Shown here: positions 48,744 through 57,800 of the stretch, in pieces | Numbering within the stretch: position 1 is the stretch's first letter | Layout of the letters: each line of letters starts with the position of its first letter | Assembly: GCA_036362785.1 (NCBI GenBank) | Contig: CP143625.1 | Span: 1,055,401 to 1,119,400 of the forward strand | Direction: 5' to 3' | Source: a beta proteobacterium MWH-UniP1 | Lineage (GTDB): Bacteria; Pseudomonadota; Gammaproteobacteria; Burkholderiales; Burkholderiaceae_A | Length of the DNA stretch: 64,000 nucleotides | The notes under the pieces: model-generated | Told to the model about the DNA's origin: nothing | Database searches by the model: none | Seen by the model: only the letters and a program-made list of their open reading frames with translations | Position numbers and translations under genes: made by a program

Positions 48744-49565
48744 TTAGCGTGTAATTTTTGCCGCTTTGCGCAGGTCATTGATATACGCCACCCGGCGCTG
48801 CTGAATCAGGCTAGCGCGCAGCTGCTCCACCGACTCTTCATATTTCGGCAATTTAAATGGCCGTGTGTCTTCCACACGGACCACGTTCCAGCCATTGTTT
48901 GTCTGTATGGGGGCCGCAGTCACGCCACCCTTAGACAAATTCACAATCACATTTGATACGGCCGGCAGCAGCTGATTCGGTAGCAACCAATCCAAAAGAC
49001 CTCCATTGGATCGGCTGGCATCGCTAGATTCTTTGCGGGCGATCTCTTCAAAAGATTTGCCGTCGCGGATTCGCTTGATGGCATCACGGGCCTTGGCTTC
49101 AGTCTCGAACACCGCCAGGCGAAGCTGGTATTGCAGCAGTGGCCCCATCGACCCCATCGCTTCGGTCTGTCGCTTGTATTCGTCTTTAAGTGCAGCTTCG
49201 GTGATTGGGTTTTTCTCGAAATAGTCGGCTAGCGCCAAATCAACAAGTAGCGACTGACGTAATTGTTCTAAACGCAGCGTGGCTTCTTTTGACTGATCAA
49301 GTTTTTTGCGTTGTGCATCTTGAGCCAGCACCTCGCGATTGATCATCTCTTCCAGAATGATTTGTCGAAGTTCTGGGCTGTCTGTTTGGCCCTGGGCAAC
49401 GTTTGCCGCAATGGTTTGATTCAGTAAGTCAGCAGAAAGGCGTTTGCCATTGACTGTTGGCATGGTCTGGGCCATTGCTGCTGATGTCATCAGCGCTAGC
49501 GTAAATGCAACAAACCCAGTGGTTAATTTTGATAACGACAGCTTATAAATACGATCCAATTTCAC
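48744..49565 (-). CDS. SurA/parvulin-like periplasmic chaperone, probably without isomerase activity
   Basis: The 273 aa protein starts at GTG 49565. The signal peptide ends at AAMAQT, then comes a SurA-like helical N-domain (NGKRLSADLLNQTIAANVAQ, EMINREVLAQDAQRKK) and a parvulin-fold C-domain. Aligned by eye with the parvulin at 33985-34764, the first signature His (RHIL) is Leu (RLAV) and the second (GWHV) is Asn (GWNV). It probably works as a dedicated holding chaperone for the exoprotein; it sits between the exoprotein and transporter genes with gaps of 43 and 2 bases. Confidence 0.88.
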   Translation of the reverse strand: MKLDRIYKLSLSKLTTGFVAFTLALMTSAAMAQTMPTVNGKRLSADLLNQTIAANVAQGQTDSPELRQIILEEMINREVLAQDAQRKKLDQSKEATLRLEQLRQSLLVDLALADYFEKNPITEAALKDEYKRQTEAMGSMGPLLQYQLRLAVFETEAKARDAIKRIRDGKSFEEIARKESSDASRSNGGLLDWLLPNQLLPAVSNVIVNLSKGGVTAAPIQTNNGWNVVRVEDTRPFKLPKYEESVEQLRASLIQQRRVAYINDLRKAAKITR

Positions 49566-49608
49566 GACAACCTTCCCCAGTTTTTATTAAGCGCACCCCC
49601 CCGCCTGA

Positions 49609-52600
49609 TTAACGGCAGATCTCGACGTTATTGAGCGCAAATACTTGGTCGCTACAATCGAGCGGCTTATTCTCACTCGAATCCGCCTTTTGCCTGTCAG
49701 TTTCCGAAAGGATGCCCCCATCAACGGCGCTAACGCGGACCATTGTACCGCTAGCGTCTTCCAGTTTACCGATCTCCACGCTGGCCGACACGGTCTCTAG
49801 ACCCTGTTCCAGCCGCTCGACTTCCCGGCGGCGAACAAAGCGGTCTTTTTGCTGGTGCAGGTCCCCGGCATCGGCCGTTGGGATCAGGTCCACATCGAAT
49901 TCAATGCCTAGCTGGCCCAGGAGCGCGGCTAGATTAGAACCTGCCCCAAGGCCACGGAAGGAGCGCTGGAACACTGTTTTTCCTATATTTATGTTGCCAT
50001 TGTTGGGTGCGTTCAACCCCCAGACCATCTCAATGCTGCCGTCTTTGCTGCGCAGGATTGGCGCGGTGCCATTGAAATTAAGCTTCTGGCCTGCATAGAT
50101 CTGGTCTCCAATGGTGGATACCGAGCCATCAATGTCAATCTGCCCAATAAACGCCTTGCGGGAAGCATCTGAATAGGCGCGGCCTGCAGCATCGGTGGTG
50201 GGAGCGATATCGGCCACGCTGCTCTGGTCCTCGTCCCACTGCACACCTACCCGTGCATCAAAGCCGGCCAGCGCAAGTGTCTTACCGATATCTTGGGTTT
50301 GGATTACAGGAACCTGCCCATTGCCTGCGTTCAGAGAGATCGCGCGCAAAATCAGGGTGTGCTGGCCTTCCACGGTGTCATTGATGGCACCCAAGAACGT
50401 GATGGAGGGATCAAGCGAAGCCAATAGCCGTGTCGTGCCGTTAGTCCCATTATTGCCAATGCTCACCGGCCCAACATAGCGCTGCGTTTCAAAGCTGGTG
50501 ATGTCGGCATTAAGGCGAATGCTGCCCGCATTAATGTCAACTGCGTAGGGGTTCACGCCCGTTGTGCCGCTATACGAATTCCAGGCAATCGTCTGATAGT
50601 TCGGCTGGGATCGGTCCACCAGCGACACACCGATCTGATCATTCACGGTTACGGTGCCGTTGGCGGCGCTCACCACTAGCGAGCGCTTTGCCGCCTTGGA
50701 ACCTGCTCCTGCGCTTACCGTGCCATTAAACGTAATGTTGCCTTGTGCAGATGAAAAGTTCGCTATGGCTGCAGCCGCTGGGTCGGAAGCATTGGCTTCA
50801 GCTACGGGCGTACCGGAGCTCAAGAAAGTCAACGCCCCGTTGTAGATCTGATTGCCCGTGGTCTTCACGGCAGAAAGCACGGTTGCTGTACCGTTAATGG
50901 TGAGCGATGGAAGCTCCAACCCCTTGGTGATGTTTAAGCGGCCGCCAGCGGATGTGACACGGGGGCTTACGCCCAGGGCGTTCGCGTTACCAATCACCAC
51001 CTCCCCTACCCCAATGTCCAAACTGCCGGCAAAGCCCGTATTGGTGCCTGACACCGTGAGCGTTCCCAGCCCGGCTTGCGCAAAGACACCCGAGCCTGTG
51101 AGCAGATTGGCTAATGTGAAGTTCGTACTTGGCGTAAGCGTTACCGTGCCGGCGTTATTGATCACCGCCTGAGTTGCGCCGAAGCGATCACTGTCATAAA
51201 CCGTGGACACTCCCTGGGGAATCACGATACGGCCCACGTTGTTGCCATCGGGAATCGCGCCGCCTGCCCAATTTTGAGCGCTTGACCAATCGCCACCATC
51301 GGTGCCCTCATAACTGACTTCCGCACGCTGAGTGATTGTTCCGATATTGTCCGTCAATTTTGGCTCTGGCAAAGCGTAGTTTTTTGAGTCATCACCGACT
51401 TTAGTACCGCGCAACGCCATGCTTAGCGTAACTTGCTTACCCACGCCCACATGTCGGTCATTAAAATAGCCAACACCCTGAACTGTCACTTGGTCGTTTG
51501 CCAACACTCCCGCAGTTTTCGGATCGAAATTTAAGTTTGCCCCGACAATACTTGCGTTGCCGTCATACTCTTTTTCAAATGATGTAATACCAAGATATTT
51601 TGGGTTGTCGTTAGTGACGTTGTTCAAAATTTTCGGTGTTACCTGAAGCGCACCCACCAACACCATCTTCTCGAAATTGGGTTTAACGGATGCGCTCTTC
51701 ACAGCCACATCTGACGCATCAAGGTTGTAGCCCCCCACAATCACATGACCGGCGCGGCTTAGCGTTGTGCCAACCGGAGCCACCTTGAAACTGGCCACAC
51801 TACCCGCACCGTCATCAATCGTGTACACCCCAGCACTAAGCGTTGGCGCAATGGGGCTGATCAACGTGTTATCGGACTTCAGGTACTGACCCGTTACGGT
51901 ATAGGAAGGCGCCGCTGAATACTCAGCAGTGGCTTGGGCCACGCGCACAAGAAGCGTGTCGGCCGGCACAATGGTGTAGCTGCCATTTACCGGGGTGATG
52001 GCGTAGTTGGTTGCACCAAAGCCTGTCGGCACTAAGACTCCCGAATAAGTCTTGGCAGCAGTATCGCTTTTATCGGGTCTGGTGACCGTACCGATTGTAA
52101 ATTTTTGGTTCGAAACCAAGTTGGCAGCCGTTTCTCCGGCAACAAAACCGGTATAGACGACCCCTGCGTAGTTGGGTCTTGAATCCGCCTTTGTGACGAA
52201 GTCTGCATCATCCACGGCGCGAACCGTAAGCGGGGCTGGGGTAATGGTGCCCGTGCTTGGTGCGTAGCCAACGTTGTAATTTAAGCCAGCGTTTCCGTCG
52301 TCAATATTGACATTACTCAGCGTGACCGAAATCCCGGTGGTATTGGCATCTTTACTTGCAAATAAAATGTCCGCAGCGCTCACGGTGTCACTGCCCATCA
52401 GTTTGCCGGAAAGAGCCTTCAGATCGGCGTCTTTTGTCTCATAGACATCACTTCCGTCGTAAACTTTGCTGACAGACGGTGCCGAGAGTGTGACGCTTTT
52501 GCGCGTGACCGACACGGTGGTGTCTTCCACCGTGAGAGCGAAATAGTTCGAAAGCTCGGCCCCAGCCCTGCCACTTAGGACCAGGCCCGCCACGCTACTC

Positions 52601-54885
52601 AGCTTTTCATTGGTTTGTACGTTACGGCTTGACAGTAAGCCAAAGCCGCTTGCAGTAAAGACTTCATTGTTAACCCCCGCAACCGTCAACTCTGAACCTG
52701 CAAAGCTTGTGCTGCCGTCGTAGACTTTTGTGCCGGTTGCGCTAAGCGTGGCTGGGGTGATGGCGGCCGCCACCGTTTTGCTGGTGGCATCCAGTACGTA
52801 GTCTGTGGCCTGTGAGCTATTGGTACCCGTGATGCTGCCGATAGCCAAGCCCGACACCGTGATCTGGTTGGCACCAGCCACCGTGGCACTGTTGTAAGCG
52901 GCCCCGGTGTTGGTCAGCACCGCCGCCGTGTCATCGGTAATCAAGCCGCTAAAGGTATAGGTCGGTGTAAACCCACCCGGCGCAGTGGTTGTACCGTCAT
53001 AGACCTTGGTCACCCCAGTGTTACTCACCGTGGGAGTGAGTGTCTTAGCCGTAATTGTTACCGGCGCGTTGGTCGCATTGAGTGTGGGCAGCTGGTAGTT
53101 GCCTGCCAAGCCACCGTTACTGCCGTCGGCAAGCGTGATCGCAGCAATAAAGTTATCGGCCGTGGTGGTGTTACCGTCGGCACCCGCAACGTGTTTGCTG
53201 TTGGCAGAGGCGTTGGTATACGTTAGCGTCTCACTGCCCACCCCTGTGCCAATCGTCACCTGGCTACCCGTAAGTGATGTAGAGCCGTCGTAAACCTTTG
53301 TGGCAGTTAACGTGACTGTTCGGGGGCGTATCGTCAAATCACCGGGCACATATGAGATTTGGTAGTTGCTCGCGTTAAACCCACCGGTGCCCGTGGCACC
53401 CGCAATTTGAATCTCGTTTGCATAGGCCCCCACCCCTCGGGTGGTCGAGGCGTCATATCCGTTTGCTGAACTAAGCGTAGCAGCCGTGGCTGACTCCCCA
53501 GTTGCAAAGCTGCCCGACGTTAGCCTGAAGGCTGACGTGCCCAAGACCAAGCCATCGCCATAGGTCTTGCTCTGGTTAGTGGCCGTAAGGGTGATCGGGC
53601 GCTGGTTTACTGTGAGCGCGCCATCAGCGGCGGTGAAGCTGTAGTTAGCTGCAGCCAGATTGCCCGTGCTGCCCGTAATCGTGTAGCTGCCAACATTAGA
53701 CGTGGCTGTAGCGGCACTGCTGCCCGTTGCTGAACCGGTCACATTGGCAGAGGTGGCGTTCTCACCATTAACATAGCCCGTGATCGTCTGGCTAAAGGTG
53801 GGGTTCGCATCCCCGTACACCCTGCTCTTGTTATCGGCTGTTACGGTCAGACTAGCCCGGCTAATGGTAGCCGCCACCGTTTTGCTGGTGGCATCCAGTA
53901 CGTAGTCTGTGGCCTGTGAGCTATTGGTGCCCGTGATGCTGCCGATAGCCAAGCCCGACACCGTGATCTGGTTGGCACCAGCCACCGTGGCACTGTTGTA
54001 AGCGGCCCCGGTGTTGGTCAGCACCGCCGCCGTGTCATCGGTAATCAAGCCGCTAAAGGTATAGGTCGGTGTAAACCCACCCGGCGCAGTGGTCGTACCG
54101 TCATAGACCTTAGTCACACCGGTGTTGCTAATCGTGGGCGTGAGTGTCTTGGCCGTAATCGTCACCGGTGCGTTCGCAACGCTTAAGGTGGGCAGCTGAT
54201 AGTTCGATTCAAGACCACCACTTCCATCCGTAGCATCGACCAGGGTGATCGCGTCGATGTACTTCCCGGCCGTAGCCACATGCTTACTCGATGAGGTTGC
54301 CCCAGTGTAGGTCAGCTTCTCAGAGCCCACCAAGTTGCCAATCGTCACCTGGTTACCGGTCAGGCTAGTCGATCCATCGTAGGTCTTTTCAGCAGACAAA
54401 GTAACGGTACGGCGGGTGATCGTGAAGGCATTGTTATCGGCTGCAAAGGTGATGTCGTAGTTGGCAGCCTTGGATCCACTACCTAAGGCAATGTCGTAAC
54501 TACCTACGTTACTTCCGGCCTGGCGGCTAAGCGTACCGGTAATATCAGCCAGCGTGTCGTTGACCGTATTGCCGTTTGCCGTTGTGGCAATCCCCACCCC
54601 TGCCCCAGTGGCAGACGCTGTTACTGATAGAGCTGCATCAGCATCGCCATAAATCTTGGTTGCTGCGTTGGCGGTCAGCGTGATCGGTCGACGCGTTACC
54701 GTCAGGCTATCGGCTACATACGTAATAGCATAGTTACTGTTGTTGCTATTGGTTAATGTGCCCTGGCCTATTGCATAGTTGCCTACGTTTTCACCAGCCG
54801 AGCGGGCCAACGCGCCGGTTAAGGTTTCACCATTGGCCAAGCCACGGCTCGTGCCAACCCCGTCAGCCGCAACGCTATAGGTCAA
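49609..54885 (-). CDS. Giant TpsA-like exoprotein, C-terminal part (downstream of a frameshift)
   Basis: Reading frame of 1758 codons continuing the protein that begins beyond the window. It opens only because a 4-base deletion at 54957/54958 shifts the frame; its first codon (TTG 54885) is not a credible start. Domains in order: MBG and YDG modules (e.g. KVYGDANPTFSQTITGYVNG; KVYDGTTTAPGGFTPTYTFS) to about 51.4 kb, then a beta-helical C-terminus (DWSSAQNWAGGAIPDGNNVG; LLTGSGVFAQAGLGTLTVSG). It ends LDCSDQVFALNNVEICR, a terminal cysteine pair like that of HMW1-type adhesins. No other Cys is seen. Confidence 0.85.
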   Translation of the reverse strand: MTYSVAADGVGTSRGLANGETLTGALARSAGENVGNYAIGQGTLTNSNNSNYAITYVADSLTVTRRPITLTANAATKIYGDADAALSVTASATGAGVGIATTANGNTVNDTLADITGTLSRQAGSNVGSYDIALGSGSKAANYDITFAADNNAFTITRRTVTLSAEKTYDGSTSLTGNQVTIGNLVGSEKLTYTGATSSSKHVATAGKYIDAITLVDATDGSGGLESNYQLPTLSVANAPVTITAKTLTPTISNTGVTKVYDGTTTAPGGFTPTYTFSGLITDDTAAVLTNTGAAYNSATVAGANQITVSGLAIGSITGTNSSQATDYVLDATSKTVAATISRASLTVTADNKSRVYGDANPTFSQTITGYVNGENATSANVTGSATGSSAATATSNVGSYTITGSTGNLAAANYSFTAADGALTVNQRPITLTATNQSKTYGDGLVLGTSAFRLTSGSFATGESATAATLSSANGYDASTTRGVGAYANEIQIAGATGTGGFNASNYQISYVPGDLTIRPRTVTLTATKVYDGSTSLTGSQVTIGTGVGSETLTYTNASANSKHVAGADGNTTTADNFIAAITLADGSNGGLAGNYQLPTLNATNAPVTITAKTLTPTVSNTGVTKVYDGTTTAPGGFTPTYTFSGLITDDTAAVLTNTGAAYNSATVAGANQITVSGLAIGSITGTNSSQATDYVLDATSKTVAAAITPATLSATGTKVYDGSTSFAGSELTVAGVNNEVFTASGFGLLSSRNVQTNEKLSSVAGLVLSGRAGAELSNYFALTVEDTTVSVTRKSVTLSAPSVSKVYDGSDVYETKDADLKALSGKLMGSDTVSAADILFASKDANTTGISVTLSNVNIDDGNAGLNYNVGYAPSTGTITPAPLTVRAVDDADFVTKADSRPNYAGVVYTGFVAGETAANLVSNQKFTIGTVTRPDKSDTAAKTYSGVLVPTGFGATNYAITPVNGSYTIVPADTLLVRVAQATAEYSAAPSYTVTGQYLKSDNTLISPIAPTLSAGVYTIDDGAGSVASFKVAPVGTTLSRAGHVIVGGYNLDASDVAVKSASVKPNFEKMVLVGALQVTPKILNNVTNDNPKYLGITSFEKEYDGNASIVGANLNFDPKTAGVLANDQVTVQGVGYFNDRHVGVGKQVTLSMALRGTKVGDDSKNYALPEPKLTDNIGTITQRAEVSYEGTDGGDWSSAQNWAGGAIPDGNNVGRIVIPQGVSTVYDSDRFGATQAVINNAGTVTLTPSTNFTLANLLTGSGVFAQAGLGTLTVSGTNTGFAGSLDIGVGEVVIGNANALGVSPRVTSAGGRLNITKGLELPSLTINGTATVLSAVKTTGNQIYNGALTFLSSGTPVAEANASDPAAAAIANFSSAQGNITFNGTVSAGAGSKAAKRSLVVSAANGTVTVNDQIGVSLVDRSQPNYQTIAWNSYSGTTGVNPYAVDINAGSIRLNADITSFETQRYVGPVSIGNNGTNGTTRLLASLDPSITFLGAINDTVEGQHTLILRAISLNAGNGQVPVIQTQDIGKTLALAGFDARVGVQWDEDQSSVADIAPTTDAAGRAYSDASRKAFIGQIDIDGSVSTIGDQIYAGQKLNFNGTAPILRSKDGSIEMVWGLNAPNNGNINIGKTVFQRSFRGLGAGSNLAALLGQLGIEFDVDLIPTADAGDLHQQKDRFVRRREVERLEQGLETVSASVEIGKLEDASGTMVRVSAVDGGILSETDRQKADSSENKPLDCSDQVFALNNVEICR
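53594..54078 (-). repeat. 485-bp direct repeat, copy 1
   Basis: Begins ATCGGGCGCTGGTTTACT and ends at the AAACCC of the next module border. It matches 56242-56726, also 485 bases, with one difference noticed (G/A inside TTGGTGCCC/TTGGTACCC). It encodes one MBG and most of one YDG module. Confidence 0.85.
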
Positions 54886-57800
54886 AGACGGGTCAGTCTC
54901 ACCATAAACCTTGGTTTTGGCGACTGCTGTGACCGTGACCGGGCGGGCATTAATGGTTTACCCGGCGTATAAGTAATGCTGTAGTTGCTCGCGTTAAACC
55001 CACCGGTGCCAGTAGCGCCCGCAATTTGGATCTCGTTTGCATAGGTGCCCACCCCTTGCGTGGTGGAAGCGGCATAGCCATTCGCTGCGCTCAGCGTGGC
55101 ACTAGTTGCCAACTCGCCCGTTGCATAGCTGCCCGACGTTAGACTGAAGGCAGTCGTGCCTAAGACCAAGCCATCGCCATAGGTCTTGCTCTGGTTGCTT
55201 GCCTTTAGGGTAATTGGGCGGGCAGTAACGCTCAGGTTATCGCCAACATAGGTAATCGCGTAGTTGCTGTTGTTGCTATTGGTTAATGTGCCCTGGCCTA
55301 TTGCATAGTTGCCTACGTTTTCACCAGCCGAGCGGGATAATGCACCGGTTAAGGTTTCACCATTGGCCAAGCCACGGCTCGTGCCAACCCCATCGGCTGA
55401 AACGCTGTAGGTTAACGACGGATCCGTCTCACCATAAACCTTGGTTTTGGCGACTGCTGTGACCGTGACCGGGCGGGCATTAATGGTCAGGTTACCCGGC
55501 GTATAAGTAATGCTGTAGTTGCTCGCGTTAAACCCACCGGTGCCAGTAGCGCCCGCAATTTGGATCTCGTTTGCATAGGTGCCCACCCCTTGCGTGGTGG
55601 AAGCGGCATAGCCATTGGCTGCGCTCAGCGTGGCACTGGTTGCCAACTCGCCCGTTGCATAGCTGCCCGACGTTAGACTGAAGGCTGACGTACCAAGGAC
55701 TAACGCATCACCATACGTCTTGCTCTGGTTGCTGGCGGTCAAGGTAATTGGGCGGGCAGTAACGCTCAGGTTATCGGCCACATACGTGATGGCGTAGTTA
55801 CTATTAGCCACCGTACCCTGACCGATCGCGTAGCTACCAACATTCTCTCCTGCCGCACGGGCAAGGCTTCCGGTGAAGGTGTCACCATTCACAAGACCAC
55901 GGCTCGTGCCAGCAGCCTCGAGTGTGTAGGTCAGCAACGGATCCGTTTCACCATAAACCTTGGTTTTGGCGACTGCTGTGACAGTGATCGGGCGGGCAGT
56001 AACGCTCAGGTTATCGCCAACATAGGTAATCGCGTAGTTGCTGTTGTTGCTATTGGTTAATGTGCCCTGGCCTATTGCATAGTTGCCTACGTTTTCACCA
56101 GCCGAGCGGGCCAACGCGCCGGTTAAGGTTTCACCATTGGCCAAGCCACGACTCGTGCCAACCCCATCGGCTGCAACGCTGTAGGTTAACGACGGATCCG
56201 TCTCACCATAGATCTTGGTTTTGGCGGCTGCCGTGACTGTAATCGGGCGCTGGTTTACTGTGAGCGCGCCATCAGCGGCGGTGAAGCTGTAGTTAGCTGC
56301 AGCCAGATTGCCCGTGCTGCCCGTAATCGTGTAGCTGCCAACATTAGACGTGGCTGTAGCGGCACTGCTGCCCGTTGCTGAACCGGTCACATTGGCAGAG
56401 GTGGCGTTCTCACCATTAACATAGCCCGTGATCGTCTGGCTAAAGGTGGGGTTCGCATCCCCGTACACCCTGCTCTTGTTATCGGCTGTTACGGTCAGAC
56501 TAGCCCGGCTAATGGTAGCCGCCACCGTTTTGCTGGTGGCATCCAGTACGTAGTCTGTGGCCTGTGAGCTATTGGTACCCGTGATGCTGCCGATAGCCAA
56601 GCCCGACACCGTGATCTGGTTGGCACCAGCCACCGTGGCACTGTTGTAAGCGGCCCCGGTGTTGGTCAGCACCGCCGCCGTGTCATCGGTAATCAAGCCG
56701 CTAAAGGTATAGGTCGGTGTAAACCCTGTTGGTGCTGCCGTGGTGCCATCATAGACCTTGGTCACCCCAGTGTTACTCACCGTGGGCGTGAGTGTCTTGG
56801 CCGTAATCGTCACCGGTGCGTTGGTCGCATTGAGTGTGGGCAGCTGGTAGTTGCCTGCCAAGCCACCGTTACTGCCGTTGGCAAGCGTGATCGCAGCAAT
56901 AAAGTTATCGGCCGTGGTGGTGTTACCGTCGGCACCCGCAACGTGTTTGCTGTTAGCAGAGGCGTTGGTATACGTTAGCGTCTCACTGCCCACCCCTGTG
57001 CCAATCGTCACCTGGCTACCCGTAAGTGATGTAGAGCCGTCGTAAGTCTTCGTGGCTGACAAAGTCACCGTACGCGGGGTGATCGTCAGGGCATTGCCAA
57101 CATAGGTAATGGCGTAGTTACTGTTGTTGCTATTGATTAATGTGCCCTGGCCTATTGCATAGTTGCCTACGTTTTCACCAGCCGAGCGGGCCAACGCGCC
57201 GGTTAAGGTTTCACTATTGGCCAAGCCACGGCTCGTGCCAACCCCGTCAGCCGCAACGCTATAGGTCAAAGACGGGTCAGTCTCACCATAAACCTTGGTT
57301 TTGGCGACTGCTGTGACCGTGACCGGGCGGGCATTGATGGTCAGGCTACCCGGCGTATACGTAATGCTGTAGTTGCTAGCGTTAAATCCACCGGTGCCAG
57401 TCGCGCCCGCAATTTGGATTTCGTTTGCATAGGTGCCAACCCCTTGCGTGGTGGAAGCGGCATATCCATTGGCTGCGCTCAGCGTAGCACTGGTTGCCAA
57501 CTCGCCCGTTGCAAAGCTGCCCGACGTAAGACTGAAGGCTGACGTACCAAGGACTAACGCATCACCATAGGTCTTGCTCTGGTTGCTTGCCTTTAGGGTA
57601 ATTGGGCGGGCGGTAACGCTCAGGTTATCGGCCACATACGAAATGGCGTAGTTACTGTTGTTGCTATTGATTAATGTGCCCTGACCAATTGCATAGGAAC
57701 CGACGTTTTCGCCAGCCGAGCGAGCTAATGCACCGGTTAAGGTTTCACTATTGGCCAAGCCACGGCTCGTGCCAACCCCGTCAGCCGCAACGTTGTAGGT

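Noticed and set aside
51040-51060. GTGCCTGACACCGTG in the exoprotein gene resembling the REP-like palindrome
   Set aside because: Not a full palindrome and explained by the common exoprotein peptide LTVSGTNT in reverse reading.
53099-53293. Plus-strand frames inside the exoprotein (also 56851-57045)
   Set aside because: The two are near-copies only because the sense-strand repeat is duplicated; no independent coding evidence.
54882-54885. ATGA-like overlap at 54882-54885 as a genuine gene boundary
   Set aside because: The start codon would be an internal Leu (TTG) in the middle of a repeat, and the upstream stop arises only from the 4-base deletion.
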